A stretch of 7,638 nt of DNA from a bacterium. GTDB taxonomy: Bacteria; Krumholzibacteriota; Krumholzibacteria; LZORAL124-64-63. The position numbers and the translations under genes were made by a program. The stretch lies in NCBI GenBank assembly GCA_003646045.1, contig QNDV01000100.1, forward strand, positions 1 to 7,638. Direction: 5' to 3'. Below the pieces are notes generated by a model. That model did no database searches. It was not told the DNA's origin and was given only the letters and a program-made list of their open reading frames with translations. Below, piece by piece: positions 1-7,298 of the stretch (within the stretch, counting starts at the first letter, position 1; each line of letters begins with the position of its first letter).

Positions 1-3000
1 CAGACCGGTGACCGCCCGGGTCATCTCCACCACGCTGCCGACGCCGGCGACGGGGACACCGGTATCGGTCCAAACCCCCATGACCGTACCGGTGCCGTTG
101 AAGGGTGTTCCAGCGGATTTCACTTCACAGACCAGGCGTACCTTGCCGCGCCCGAAGGCGGTGCGACCCCGGGCGCCCAGGGCGAACCCCGACTGTGATA
201 CCGATCCGCCCAGGGGCGCCAACTGCGTCGTCAGGTCGTCCTGCCACATGCGGGGTGTGCGCGACATACCACGACTGCCACCACCGTAATAGACGAAAGC
301 ACGGCCTTCGGTGTCCTGACCACCTGTGTATCCCGGCGCCCCCACTACGATATCACTGAAGCCGTCACCGTTCACATCACCCGCCGAAGCGACTGCCTGG
401 CCGAAGAAGGCCGAGATCACCGACACGCCATCGAACCAGTCGGTAAAGGGCTCGGAGAGGCCGGTGGCCGAGCCATGGTGAACCTCGGCGAAGCCGGAGT
501 CGGAAAGCCCGTCGAAATTTACTCCCGGCGAGCCGATGATCACGTCGCTGTAGCCGTCCGCATTCACATCACCGGCCGAAGCCACCGACCAACCCATGTA
601 GCCACCGGTGTTGTCGTAATGTACTTCCCAATCGTGGTTATCATCCGAACCCGTAGCCGGCGCGGTGGCCGCACCATGCCAGACCTGTGCCCGACCTCCA
701 TTGACCCAACCCGTGTCCCAGAACGGCGAGCCCACGATGACATCGCTGAAACCGTCGCCGTTCACGTCACCAGCCGGGGCCACGCAATAGCCAAGATGAG
801 CCCCGACCTGGTTGCTGGCGATATGCCACCAGGGGGCACCGGTGTGCAGACCGGTGGCGGACCCGGTGTAGACGAAAGCCAGTCCCATGCTGTCACCGGG
901 ATGATCGTAGGTGGGCGCACCGACGATAATGTCGCTGTAGCCGTCACCGTTCATATCCCCGGCCGAGGCCACGCTGAAACCGTAGTCGCAGTCGGTCTTG
1001 CCCGTATCGTGGGTCCAGTCCGCCGTGGCGGGCAGGCCCGTAGACGAACCGTGGAACACGAAGACCATACCTTCGTCGGTCTGTCCGTTGTCATACTCGG
1101 GAGCACCGACCACAACGTCGGCGTAGCCATCCCCGTTGACGTCACCGGCGCAGGCCACCGAGCGCCCCAGGGCGGCCGCGGTCTGCCCCGGCATATAGAC
1201 CCAGTCCGCGTTGGTTGGATTGCCGTTGGGGGCGCCACCCAGGACGCTGTGCCACAGGAAGGCGCCGCCCTCCATGGCATGAGTAATGGAGAGACCGGGC
1301 GCACCCACCAGAATGTCGGGCAGGCCGTCCCCGTTGACGTCACCGGCCGAGGCTACCGAGGTACCGAAAGCAGCGCTGGCGTGGTCGCTCTCCGCCCACC
1401 AGGCCGGGATCCAGGCCAGTCCCTGGAGGGAGCCGAGATACAGGAAGACGGCGCCTTCCTCGGGCTCGCCGTTGTCGTAGTATGGAGAACCCACCAGCAG
1501 ATCGCTGTAGCCGTCGCCGTTGACATCGCCAGCCGGGGCCAGGCTGTAACCGAATTGGGCGTAGGCCTGGTTGCTTTCCACCACCCAGCCGGCAGCCAGG
1601 CGCACACCGTACGAACCGCCCAGCCAGCAACGGGCCTCGCCACGTTCGGTCGATACCCCTTCGTAACCCGGAGCCCCGCCGATCAGGTCGCTGTAGCCAT
1701 CGCCGTTGACGTCCCCAGCCGTGGCCACCGGCCCGAGCATGGCGTTGTCCCCGCTGCCGTTGGCCGTCCAGTTGGGATAAGCCGTCAGCCCGTCGAAGTT
1801 GCCGAGAAAGACCATGATCCGGCCACGGGAGGCGCCATATCCCTCGTAGCCGATGGCAATATCCGCGTAACCGTCGCCGTTCATGTCACCGGCACAGGCA
1901 ACATGGCGACCCATTGTCTCTTCCGTCAGGTGGGCGCCGTAGGACCAGTCGGCCGTGGTTGACAACCCGGTCTCCGAGCCGAGATAGAGGCGCACATTGG
2001 GCCACTCTTCGGTGAAATCGATGCTGGGCGCACAACCCGTCAAAACGTCGCCGTAGCCGTCACCATTGATGTCCCCCGCCAGGGTCACGGCGTGGCCCAT
2101 GTGGAAGTAGTCGGTGTTCGATTCGACAATCTGGTCCGGGGTGGCGGGAAGGGACGTCTTGCTACCCAGGTAGATGAAGATGGCACCTTCCTCGTTGTCA
2201 CCATTCTGGTAGCCCGGGGACCCGACCACGAGGTCATCCAGGCCATCGCCGTTGATATCCCCGGCGGTGCTGACACTGCGGCCCAGGAACATCGAACCGC
2301 CACCCTCGTCCCACCAGTCGGCACCCGCGCCCAGACCGGTTGACGAGCCGTACCAGACGGAGACCCGGCCGGCATAGGCGCCTACATTGGGATCGCCAAC
2401 CACCACATCGTCGTAGCCGTCGGCGTTCAGGTCACCGGCCGTGGCCACGGACATGCCGAAGAACAGGCTGGAAGCGGAACTGCCGCCCCGGCCGGACCAG
2501 GCCGCCAGGGGTCCCAAACCACCGCTGGAACCGTGGAAGACGTAGGCCCGACCGTCCTGGTCCGTGGGACCCTCGTAGGTGGGAGCGCCCACGATGATGT
2601 CGTCGTAGCCGTCGCCGTTGATATCGCCCGCGCAGGCCACGCTGTACCCGAACTGGTCGTTGGCGTTCTCGCCGACCCATTCCCAGGATGGATTCGCGTA
2701 CAGACCTGCCGCATAACCACGGTAGAGCCAGGCCTTGCCGCGCTGGTCCGTGCCCGAGACGGAGTAATGGGGCGAACCCACGATGACGTCGCTGTAGCCG
2801 TCGCCGTTGATGTCGCCGGCGGTGGCCACCACGAACCCGAACCGGGCGTCGGCGCGGTCACCCTCCTCGATCCACGAGGGCGTCGTCAGGATGGGATCGA
2901 TGGTGACGGGATAGATGGCGTCCCGGTCGTCCACCGTCAGCTGAAGCTCACCGTCGTGCCAGTCCATGCGCGCCGGCAGCTCACGACCGGCGCTGTCCCA

Positions 3001-3612
3001 GGCCTTCAGGCCGGCATAGTCGAGAACCATCGAGCCGGCGGCATCGGTGAAATGCAGCTCTCCGCCAGCGCCGGGAGTTGCAGTCAGGTCACCCTGTACG
3101 AGGCCGGCCAGCACCAGTTCGCCCTGACCCGGCAGTGCCGTAGCCACGGTAAACCCCTGCTCCACGCCTTCAGGGCGATTCTCATACCATTCGACCAGTG
3201 CGCCCCGTTCGTACTGCACACGGTCACCGAGACTGCGCGGCGCGACGGGCGCAACCGCGGTCATTGCACCGGAACGCCCCCAGTGGGACAGGGACCACTG
3301 CCAGCTCCAGGCCGGATCCGCCCCCCGGGGAGTGACCGTCACCGCATCGGCGCCAAATATGGTCCGCAGGTCCTGACGGCGATTGGGAGCCTGCCAACCC
3401 TCGTTACAGGCACTGCCACGGTACTCCCGCGCCTCCAGATCACCTGTCACCCGGGACCACCAGTCGGCTTCGACGCCGTCGGGTACTGTCGGCCCGGGTT
3501 CAGGCGCAGGCCCGTCGATGAACAGCACTCCGGCCAACAACACGGCGGCCAGAGCGATGAAGTTGAAGATGGGACGCAGCATGTGCAGCGGGCGGGTGTT
3601 GATGCAACGCAT
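1..3612 (-). CDS. Exported FG-GAP repeat (integrin-alpha-like) beta-propeller protein, C-terminus beyond window
   Basis: The minus frame is open from the ATG at 3610-3612 to the left edge, 1204 codons without a stop, so the gene is 3'-truncated by the window. Residues 1-14 carry several Arg, and 15-32 are hydrophobic (IFNFIALAAVLLAGVLFI), an export signal or N-terminal anchor. Residues about 35-255 form a pre-propeller domain with the phrases QAPNRRQDLR, EWYENRPEGVEQGF and YPVTIDPI, which I recognise as recurrent before FG-GAP arrays in bacterial secreted proteins. Residues about 258-1112 hold fourteen FG-GAP repeats, each with a D-x-N-x-D-G-x-x-D calcium loop. Residues after 1112 (SRGMSRTPRMWQDD onward) look like the start of a C-terminal domain. 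The start is set by a GGGGAGGT Shine-Dalgarno; the internal Met11 has none. The likely site is the cell surface or outside, with a structural, adhesive or ligand-binding role. The exact function and C-terminal anchoring cannot be told. Confidence 0.93.
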   Translation of the reverse strand, partial: MRCINTRPLHMLRPIFNFIALAAVLLAGVLFIDGPAPEPGPTVPDGVEADWWSRVTGDLEAREYRGSACNEGWQAPNRRQDLRTIFGADAVTVTPRGADPAWSWQWSLSHWGRSGAMTAVAPVAPRSLGDRVQYERGALVEWYENRPEGVEQGFTVATALPGQGELVLAGLVQGDLTATPGAGGELHFTDAAGSMVLDYAGLKAWDSAGRELPARMDWHDGELQLTVDDRDAIYPVTIDPILTTPSWIEEGDRADARFGFVVATAGDINGDGYSDVIVGSPHYSVSGTDQRGKAWLYRGYAAGLYANPSWEWVGENANDQFGYSVACAGDINGDGYDDIIVGAPTYEGPTDQDGRAYVFHGSSGGLGPLAAWSGRGGSSASSLFFGMSVATAGDLNADGYDDVVVGDPNVGAYAGRVSVWYGSSTGLGAGADWWDEGGGSMFLGRSVSTAGDINGDGLDDLVVGSPGYQNGDNEEGAIFIYLGSKTSLPATPDQIVESNTDYFHMGHAVTLAGDINGDGYGDVLTGCAPSIDFTEEWPNVRLYLGSETGLSTTADWSYGAHLTEETMGRHVACAGDMNGDGYADIAIGYEGYGASRGRIMVFLGNFDGLTAYPNWTANGSGDNAMLGPVATAGDVNGDGYSDLIGGAPGYEGVSTERGEARCWLGGSYGVRLAAGWVVESNQAYAQFGYSLAPAGDVNGDGYSDLLVGSPYYDNGEPEEGAVFLYLGSLQGLAWIPAWWAESDHASAAFGTSVASAGDVNGDGLPDILVGAPGLSITHAMEGGAFLWHSVLGGAPNGNPTNADWVYMPGQTAAALGRSVACAGDVNGDGYADVVVGAPEYDNGQTDEGMVFVFHGSSTGLPATADWTHDTGKTDCDYGFSVASAGDMNGDGYSDIIVGAPTYDHPGDSMGLAFVYTGSATGLHTGAPWWHIASNQVGAHLGYCVAPAGDVNGDGFSDVIVGSPFWDTGWVNGGRAQVWHGAATAPATGSDDNHDWEVHYDNTGGYMGWSVASAGDVNADGYSDVIIGSPGVNFDGLSDSGFAEVHHGSATGLSEPFTDWFDGVSVISAFFGQAVASAGDVNGDGFSDIVVGAPGYTGGQDTEGRAFVYYGGGSRGMSRTPRMWQDDLTTQLAPLGGSVSQSGFALGARGRTAFGRGKVRLVCEVKSAGTPFNGTGTVMGVWTDTGVPVAGVGSVVEMTRAVTGL
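277..2841 (-). repeat. Fourteen tandem FG-GAP / Ca2+-loop repeats
   Basis: The repeats are protein-level units within the minus-strand CDS. The Ala of each AGD(I/V/M/L)N(G/A)DG signature falls at residues 265, 328, 392, 450, 512, 574, 632, 694, 756, 822, 884, 947, 1013 and 1077, a spacing of 58-66. Each unit reads roughly F/L/M-G-x-S-V-A-x-A-G-D-x-N-G-D-G-x-x-D-x-x-V-G-(A/S)-P, then a variable loop, then a G-x-(A/V)-F-V-Y-x-G-S strand and a W. All fourteen keep the D-x-N-x-D-G-x-x-D calcium ligands. Repeats 3 and 13 have Ala for the first Gly of the loop, and 5 and 6 lose the GAP triplet. FG-GAP repeats are the blades of seven-bladed propellers in integrin alpha chains, so fourteen suggests two propellers; that count is inference. 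Confidence 0.93.
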
Positions 3613-3620
3613 GGGAACCG

Positions 3621-3628
3621 ACCTCCCC
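3621..3628 (-). promoter_or_regulatory. Strong Shine-Dalgarno for the FG-GAP gene
   Basis: On the minus strand the sequence reads GGGGAGGT, eight bases before the ATG at 3612. GGAGGT matches the 16S anti-Shine-Dalgarno over six bases at near-ideal spacing, which decides this start over the in-frame ATG at 3582. That later ATG is preceded by CCCGCTGCAC with no purine run. Confidence 0.8.
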
Positions 3629-3642
3629 GGGGACCGGTGGCA

Positions 3643-3681
3643 CGAGACCCGGTGACGAAGGTGCCCGGCGGCGGGGTCTCG
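3643..3681. repeat. 8-bp perfect inverted repeat in the divergent intergenic region
   Basis: CGAGACCC at 3643-3650 is matched by GGGTCTCG at 3674-3681, with a 23-base GC-rich loop. It lies 31-69 bases upstream of the FG-GAP start codon, so it could be a hairpin in that gene's 5' leader or a spaced operator. Two similar words, ACCGGTGGCAC (3633-3643) and ACCGGTGCACAC (3692-3703), flank it. The arms are short and the region is GC-rich, so chance is possible. Confidence 0.35.
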
Positions 3682-3743
3682 GGGCGACGGAACCGGTGCA
3701 CACGGAGTGGGACCGTGGTGGAGATGGTAATGACACAACAAAT

Positions 3744-3777
3744 TCGACTAGGCCGTGGAGATGCTATACTTGGCCCA
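3744..3777 (+). promoter_or_regulatory. Extended -10 promoter placed for a leaderless TPR-CHAT mRNA
   Basis: TGCTATACT at 3762-3770 is an extended -10 (TGn plus TATACT, five of six matches to TATAAT). A weak -35, TCGACT at 3744-3749, lies 15 bases upstream, which is tolerable because extended -10 promoters depend little on the -35. It sits in the most AT-rich patch of the intergenic region (about 3728-3750). Counting from the hexamer, +1 falls at 3777, the A of the ATG, leaving no room for a ribosome binding site. No canonical promoter was found in the opposite direction for the FG-GAP gene. Confidence 0.6.
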
Positions 3778-6700
3778 TGTTGTTGCCGTGGATCTGCACT
3801 CTCATCCTGGCCTTTGCCCCGGGTCCCCTCGAGTCCGGCTGGCTCCTGCTGGACGCCGGCCGGAATGCCGAGGCCGTTCGGTGCTTCGCCGACCTTTATG
3901 CCACAGAACCCCGACCAGCCACGGCCCGCGGCCTGGCCGAGGCTCTGCGACGACAGTGTCTCCTGCAGGATGAAATGGAACTGTTTGCCGGGGATCCCCC
4001 GCTGCCAGCTGCCGCCTACGCCGCTGCCATGGCCCTGGGCGCGACAGATCGTCCGGGCCCGGCCGTTCCCGCGTTCGAACACGCCCTCGAACTGGCCCTG
4101 GCGGCGGGAGACTCGCTCTCGGCGGCGGCCGCCGGTCTGGATGGCGCCGAGTGCGCCCTGCGCGCCGGGCGATTCAGTGCGGCGGACAGCCTGGCCGTGC
4201 GAGCCATCACCCTCGGTGACGCCCTGGGCCGGTTGAGAACCAGCCTCGCCGGACGGGTTTTGTCGGCGGGGGTCCACAACTTCAACGGTCGCTTCGCCGT
4301 GGCCGACAGCATATATGCCGCAGTACTCGATCAGGCCCAGACCGCCGGCCTGACGGCTATAGCCTGCGACGCCCTGAACGGCCGCGGCGCGGTGGCTTCG
4401 CGCCAACGTCGGACCGACGACTCCCGCCGCCACTACCGGACCGCATTGGGTCTGGCCAGGCAACTCGGCGACCGCCGCCGCCGCCTGCGCGTATTGGTCA
4501 ACCTGGGCTACGACCATACCCAGGCCCGTGATACGGATGCCGCCCGCGAGGTCCTGGCCGAGGCTTTCACCCTGGCCGACTCCTGCCCTGCCTTCGACGA
4601 TATGCGCGGCCACATGCACACGGGTTTGGGGGCCGCTTATGAGACCGATGGCGACCGCGATCGGGCCGTGGAACAGTTCCGCCTGGCGGCAGCGACATTC
4701 ACCCGCCGCGGTGACGATGGCGGCGAGTTGGGAGCACGCCAGCGCCTGGCCTTCAACCTCATGATGTCCGGTAACTACTCCGAGGCTGTGAGCCACTACG
4801 ATACCTGCCTGGAGATCATCGACCGCCGCGACAGCCCCCACATCATTAACTGGGTGCTGGCCGGGCTGGCCCTCACCCACCACAAGCTCGGCAACCTGGA
4901 CCGGGCCGAGCACTACTACCGCAGGGCCATGGACCAGAATGAGATCTTCGGTGACCGCATGAGTATGGCCTGGTGCCGGCTGTCCCTCGGTCTGCTCGAT
5001 GTGCTGCGGGGCGACTACAGCTCGGCCCTCGCCCACAATCATGCCGCCCTGAAGATCAGTATCGATCTCGCCGATACGGCCGGGATCGGCGAGGCCCACT
5101 CCTCCCTGGCGGACGTCCACTTTCGGCTGGGTGACTGGGATACCGCCCTGGCCGAATACGAACAGGCCGTCGCCATCGCCAGGCAACACGATCTGGAAGA
5201 GCTGCTGCGCGCCGCCATCACCGGTCTGGCGTCCCTGGGACGGGCGGCCGGTCGACCGGATCTGGTCCAGGAGTATTGTGAGACAGCGTTGGACATAGCC
5301 CGGCGCTGGCAGGACAGCACGGCCCAGATCTGGGCCCTGACCGAACTGGCGGAGCAGAACCTGGCCATGGATGATATTGAAGCGGCCCGGATCCATCTGG
5401 ACGAAGCAGGCAGGCTGCTGCAACCGGCGGGTCAGTATGCTCCGCGCTCGCGAATCCTGTTGCTGCAGGCCCGCTGCGCCCGGCAACCCGCCGCGGCCCT
5501 GGCCCTGGCCAACGAGGCGCTCGCCAGTGCGGAAACCGGGGGCCTGCCCGAGAGCGAGTGGGCCTGTCTGACAGCCCGTGGAACCTGGCGCCTGGCGCTG
5601 GGGGACACGACGGGGGCCCTGGCCGACCAGGCGGAGGCTGTTCGCATCGTCGAATCCCTGCGGCGCAATGTTGGCCACGACGAACTGCGCCGGCACATGC
5701 TGCGACCGGCGCTGATCCCCTACGAGCGGATTATCGATCTGCTTGCCGGCAGCGACGGATCGGAAGGTGCCCTGGCTGCCTTCGCCTACGCCGAACGTTC
5801 GCGGGCCCAGATACTGGCGGATCGTCTGCGGGCCGCCCTGGCCGGACGCGACCAGGGATCAGTGGCGGACTCTGCCGGGCAAAGGGACATCCTGGCCGCC
5901 ATTGTCCATCAGCAGGCACGACTGCAGGACCCGTCCCTGACTCCGTCCGAGCGAGCTACCGCCAGGCAACGCGTAGCCGAACTGGAAACCGACTATATGG
6001 TGCTGCGTCTGGGATCCATCCAGGCAAACGCGGGTCCGGCTGCCTACGCCACCATCCCCCCCCGACCGGAGGACCTGTTGGCGATCCCCCGCGAGGATGA
6101 ACGGGTCGTGTCGTTCTTCCTGGGCACCGAACGTTCCTGGCTGTTCGAGATTGCGGACGGTGCGATCAGGGCCCACCCCCTGCCCTCCCGGCGCGTGATC
6201 GAGGATCTGGTGCGCCGCTACCTGGCTCTGTGCGAAGCGCCGACGTCACGCCCCAAGCAGATCCGCACAGCGGCCAGACGGCTACACGATCTGATCCTGG
6301 GCTCCCTGGCTGACGAAGGCGCCGGAACTCTCATAATCATCCCCGACGGCCTGTTGCACCGACTTCCGTTCGCTGCCCTACCCGGCGCCGACGGTCCGCT
6401 GATCGCCGACTGCCGGGTGTTCACCGCCCCCTCTCTCCAGTCCCTGGCCTACCTGAGACAGCGTGCCGACCGGCACTCCGATCAGTCGCAGACCCGTCCC
6501 CTGGTGGTAACTCTGGGACATGGTGGCCACAACGGGGGCGTGCGACTCCATCCCTACGCCGGCCGGCCATTCGCACCCCTGCTCCACGCAGAGGATGAAG
6601 CGCGCGATGTGGCCGCCCTATTTGCCGACTCGCGCGTGTTGCTGGGCCGCCGGGCCACCGAGTCCGCCTTGGCGGCAGCCCCCCTGCACCGCGCCGCCAT

Positions 6701-7298
6701 TCTCCATCTGGCTGTTCACGGCGATGTCGACGACCGCGACGTCAGTCGCTCGTTCCTGCTGCTGGAGCAGAACGACCCCGCCGGCGGCGACGGCCTCCTG
6801 CAGTGGGGGGAGGCGGCGACCCTGGACCTTGACGCGTCGCTGGTGACCCTGGCCTCCTGCCGCTCGGCCCGTGGCGTGCTGGCCGTGGGCGAAGGGATCA
6901 CGGGCCTGACCCAGGCTTTCCTTTTTGCCGGTGGCAGCTGCGTCCTGGCTGCCCAGGCGGACATCGACGACTCCTATTCGCGCAGCTTCATGCTGGATTT
7001 CTACCGGCACCTGCGGGACGGTGACACGGCAGCGGGTGCTCTGCGCAAGGTACAGCTGTCAGCCGCGGCCACGGATTCCTCCGGTCGCGCGCACTGGGCC
7101 GATTTCGTGCTGGTCGGTGACGGCGCGGTAACGCTGCCGCCGGGGCTGGTTGCAGGCCATGGCGGACGCGGACGTACCGTCGTCCAGATGACGGTGACCG
7201 GCGTGGCCCTGGTGCTGATCGGTCTGCTCGGCTGGTGGATTCGTCGCCGCCGCGCGAATTCTGTGTCATCGGCCCAGGATAGGAGTCCCACGGTATGA
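3777..7298 (+). CDS. TPR-CHAT domain protein: putative membrane-anchored caspase-like protease
   Basis: The product has 1173 residues. Residues 1-16 (MLLPWICTLILAFAPG) are hydrophobic and look like a signal peptide, though with no basic residues ahead. Residues about 85-620 are a TPR array; equivalent turn positions fall at 91, 131, 171, 212, 252, 292, 332, 372, 412, 452, 492 and 532, then two looser units near 570 and 609. A helical linker follows (AFAYAERSRAQIL near 668-680). The CHAT domain spans about 780-1130: LIIIPDGLLHRLPFAAL at 852-868, HLAVHG with catalytic His981, and LASCRSARG with catalytic Cys1028. A transmembrane helix at about 1138-1155 is followed by RRRR. CHAT is a clan CD (caspase/separase-like) peptidase fold, so an intact His-Cys pair predicts cysteine protease activity, with the TPRs sensing or holding a partner. 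ATG 3777 is preferred because it starts at the signal peptide; the in-frame GTG at 3696 only adds 27 unstructured residues. The stop overlaps the downstream sigma gene. The substrate is unknown. Confidence 0.93.
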   Translation: MLLPWICTLILAFAPGPLESGWLLLDAGRNAEAVRCFADLYATEPRPATARGLAEALRRQCLLQDEMELFAGDPPLPAAAYAAAMALGATDRPGPAVPAFEHALELALAAGDSLSAAAAGLDGAECALRAGRFSAADSLAVRAITLGDALGRLRTSLAGRVLSAGVHNFNGRFAVADSIYAAVLDQAQTAGLTAIACDALNGRGAVASRQRRTDDSRRHYRTALGLARQLGDRRRRLRVLVNLGYDHTQARDTDAAREVLAEAFTLADSCPAFDDMRGHMHTGLGAAYETDGDRDRAVEQFRLAAATFTRRGDDGGELGARQRLAFNLMMSGNYSEAVSHYDTCLEIIDRRDSPHIINWVLAGLALTHHKLGNLDRAEHYYRRAMDQNEIFGDRMSMAWCRLSLGLLDVLRGDYSSALAHNHAALKISIDLADTAGIGEAHSSLADVHFRLGDWDTALAEYEQAVAIARQHDLEELLRAAITGLASLGRAAGRPDLVQEYCETALDIARRWQDSTAQIWALTELAEQNLAMDDIEAARIHLDEAGRLLQPAGQYAPRSRILLLQARCARQPAAALALANEALASAETGGLPESEWACLTARGTWRLALGDTTGALADQAEAVRIVESLRRNVGHDELRRHMLRPALIPYERIIDLLAGSDGSEGALAAFAYAERSRAQILADRLRAALAGRDQGSVADSAGQRDILAAIVHQQARLQDPSLTPSERATARQRVAELETDYMVLRLGSIQANAGPAAYATIPPRPEDLLAIPREDERVVSFFLGTERSWLFEIADGAIRAHPLPSRRVIEDLVRRYLALCEAPTSRPKQIRTAARRLHDLILGSLADEGAGTLIIIPDGLLHRLPFAALPGADGPLIADCRVFTAPSLQSLAYLRQRADRHSDQSQTRPLVVTLGHGGHNGGVRLHPYAGRPFAPLLHAEDEARDVAALFADSRVLLGRRATESALAAAPLHRAAILHLAVHGDVDDRDVSRSFLLLEQNDPAGGDGLLQWGEAATLDLDASLVTLASCRSARGVLAVGEGITGLTQAFLFAGGSCVLAAQADIDDSYSRSFMLDFYRHLRDGDTAAGALRKVQLSAAATDSSGRAHWADFVLVGDGAVTLPPGLVAGHGGRGRTVVQMTVTGVALVLIGLLGWWIRRRRANSVSSAQDRSPTV
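7281..7285 (+). promoter_or_regulatory. Shine-Dalgarno of the ECF sigma gene, inside the CHAT gene
   Basis: AGGAG lies nine bases before the ATG at 7295, within the last codons of the TPR-CHAT gene. Together with the ATGA overlap it supports this start and indicates translational coupling to the protease gene. Confidence 0.75.

Noticed and set aside
475..1962. Long plus-strand open frame of 495 codons opposite the FG-GAP gene
   Set aside because: It is the antisense of the repeat array. Its recurring VAVAVxVxITGRGH-like phrases are the reverse complement of the calcium-loop codons, and the minus frame has a recognised family.
330..2840. Regular DNA periodicity of about 185 bases, considered as a CRISPR array or satellite
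   Set aside because: The period and conserved words are explained by in-frame FG-GAP codons; unit length is far above CRISPR repeats and the spacing varies by multiples of three.
3696..3776. GTG at 3696 as an upstream start for the TPR-CHAT protein
   Set aside because: It would add 27 polar residues before the hydrophobic signal, lies upstream of the extended -10 promoter, and lacks a convincing Shine-Dalgarno.
2533..4236. Plus-strand open frame of 567 codons spanning both divergent genes
   Set aside because: It crosses the intergenic region and runs antisense to the FG-GAP gene and then out of frame inside the TPR-CHAT gene. It has no family resemblance or ribosome binding site and is a high-GC shadow.
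3447..5696. Minus-strand open frame of 749 codons opposite the TPR-CHAT gene
   Set aside because: Antisense shadow in GC-rich DNA; its composition (Gly/Gln/Val rich, no domain) mirrors the TPR codons, and it overlaps the recognised start of the FG-GAP gene in another frame.
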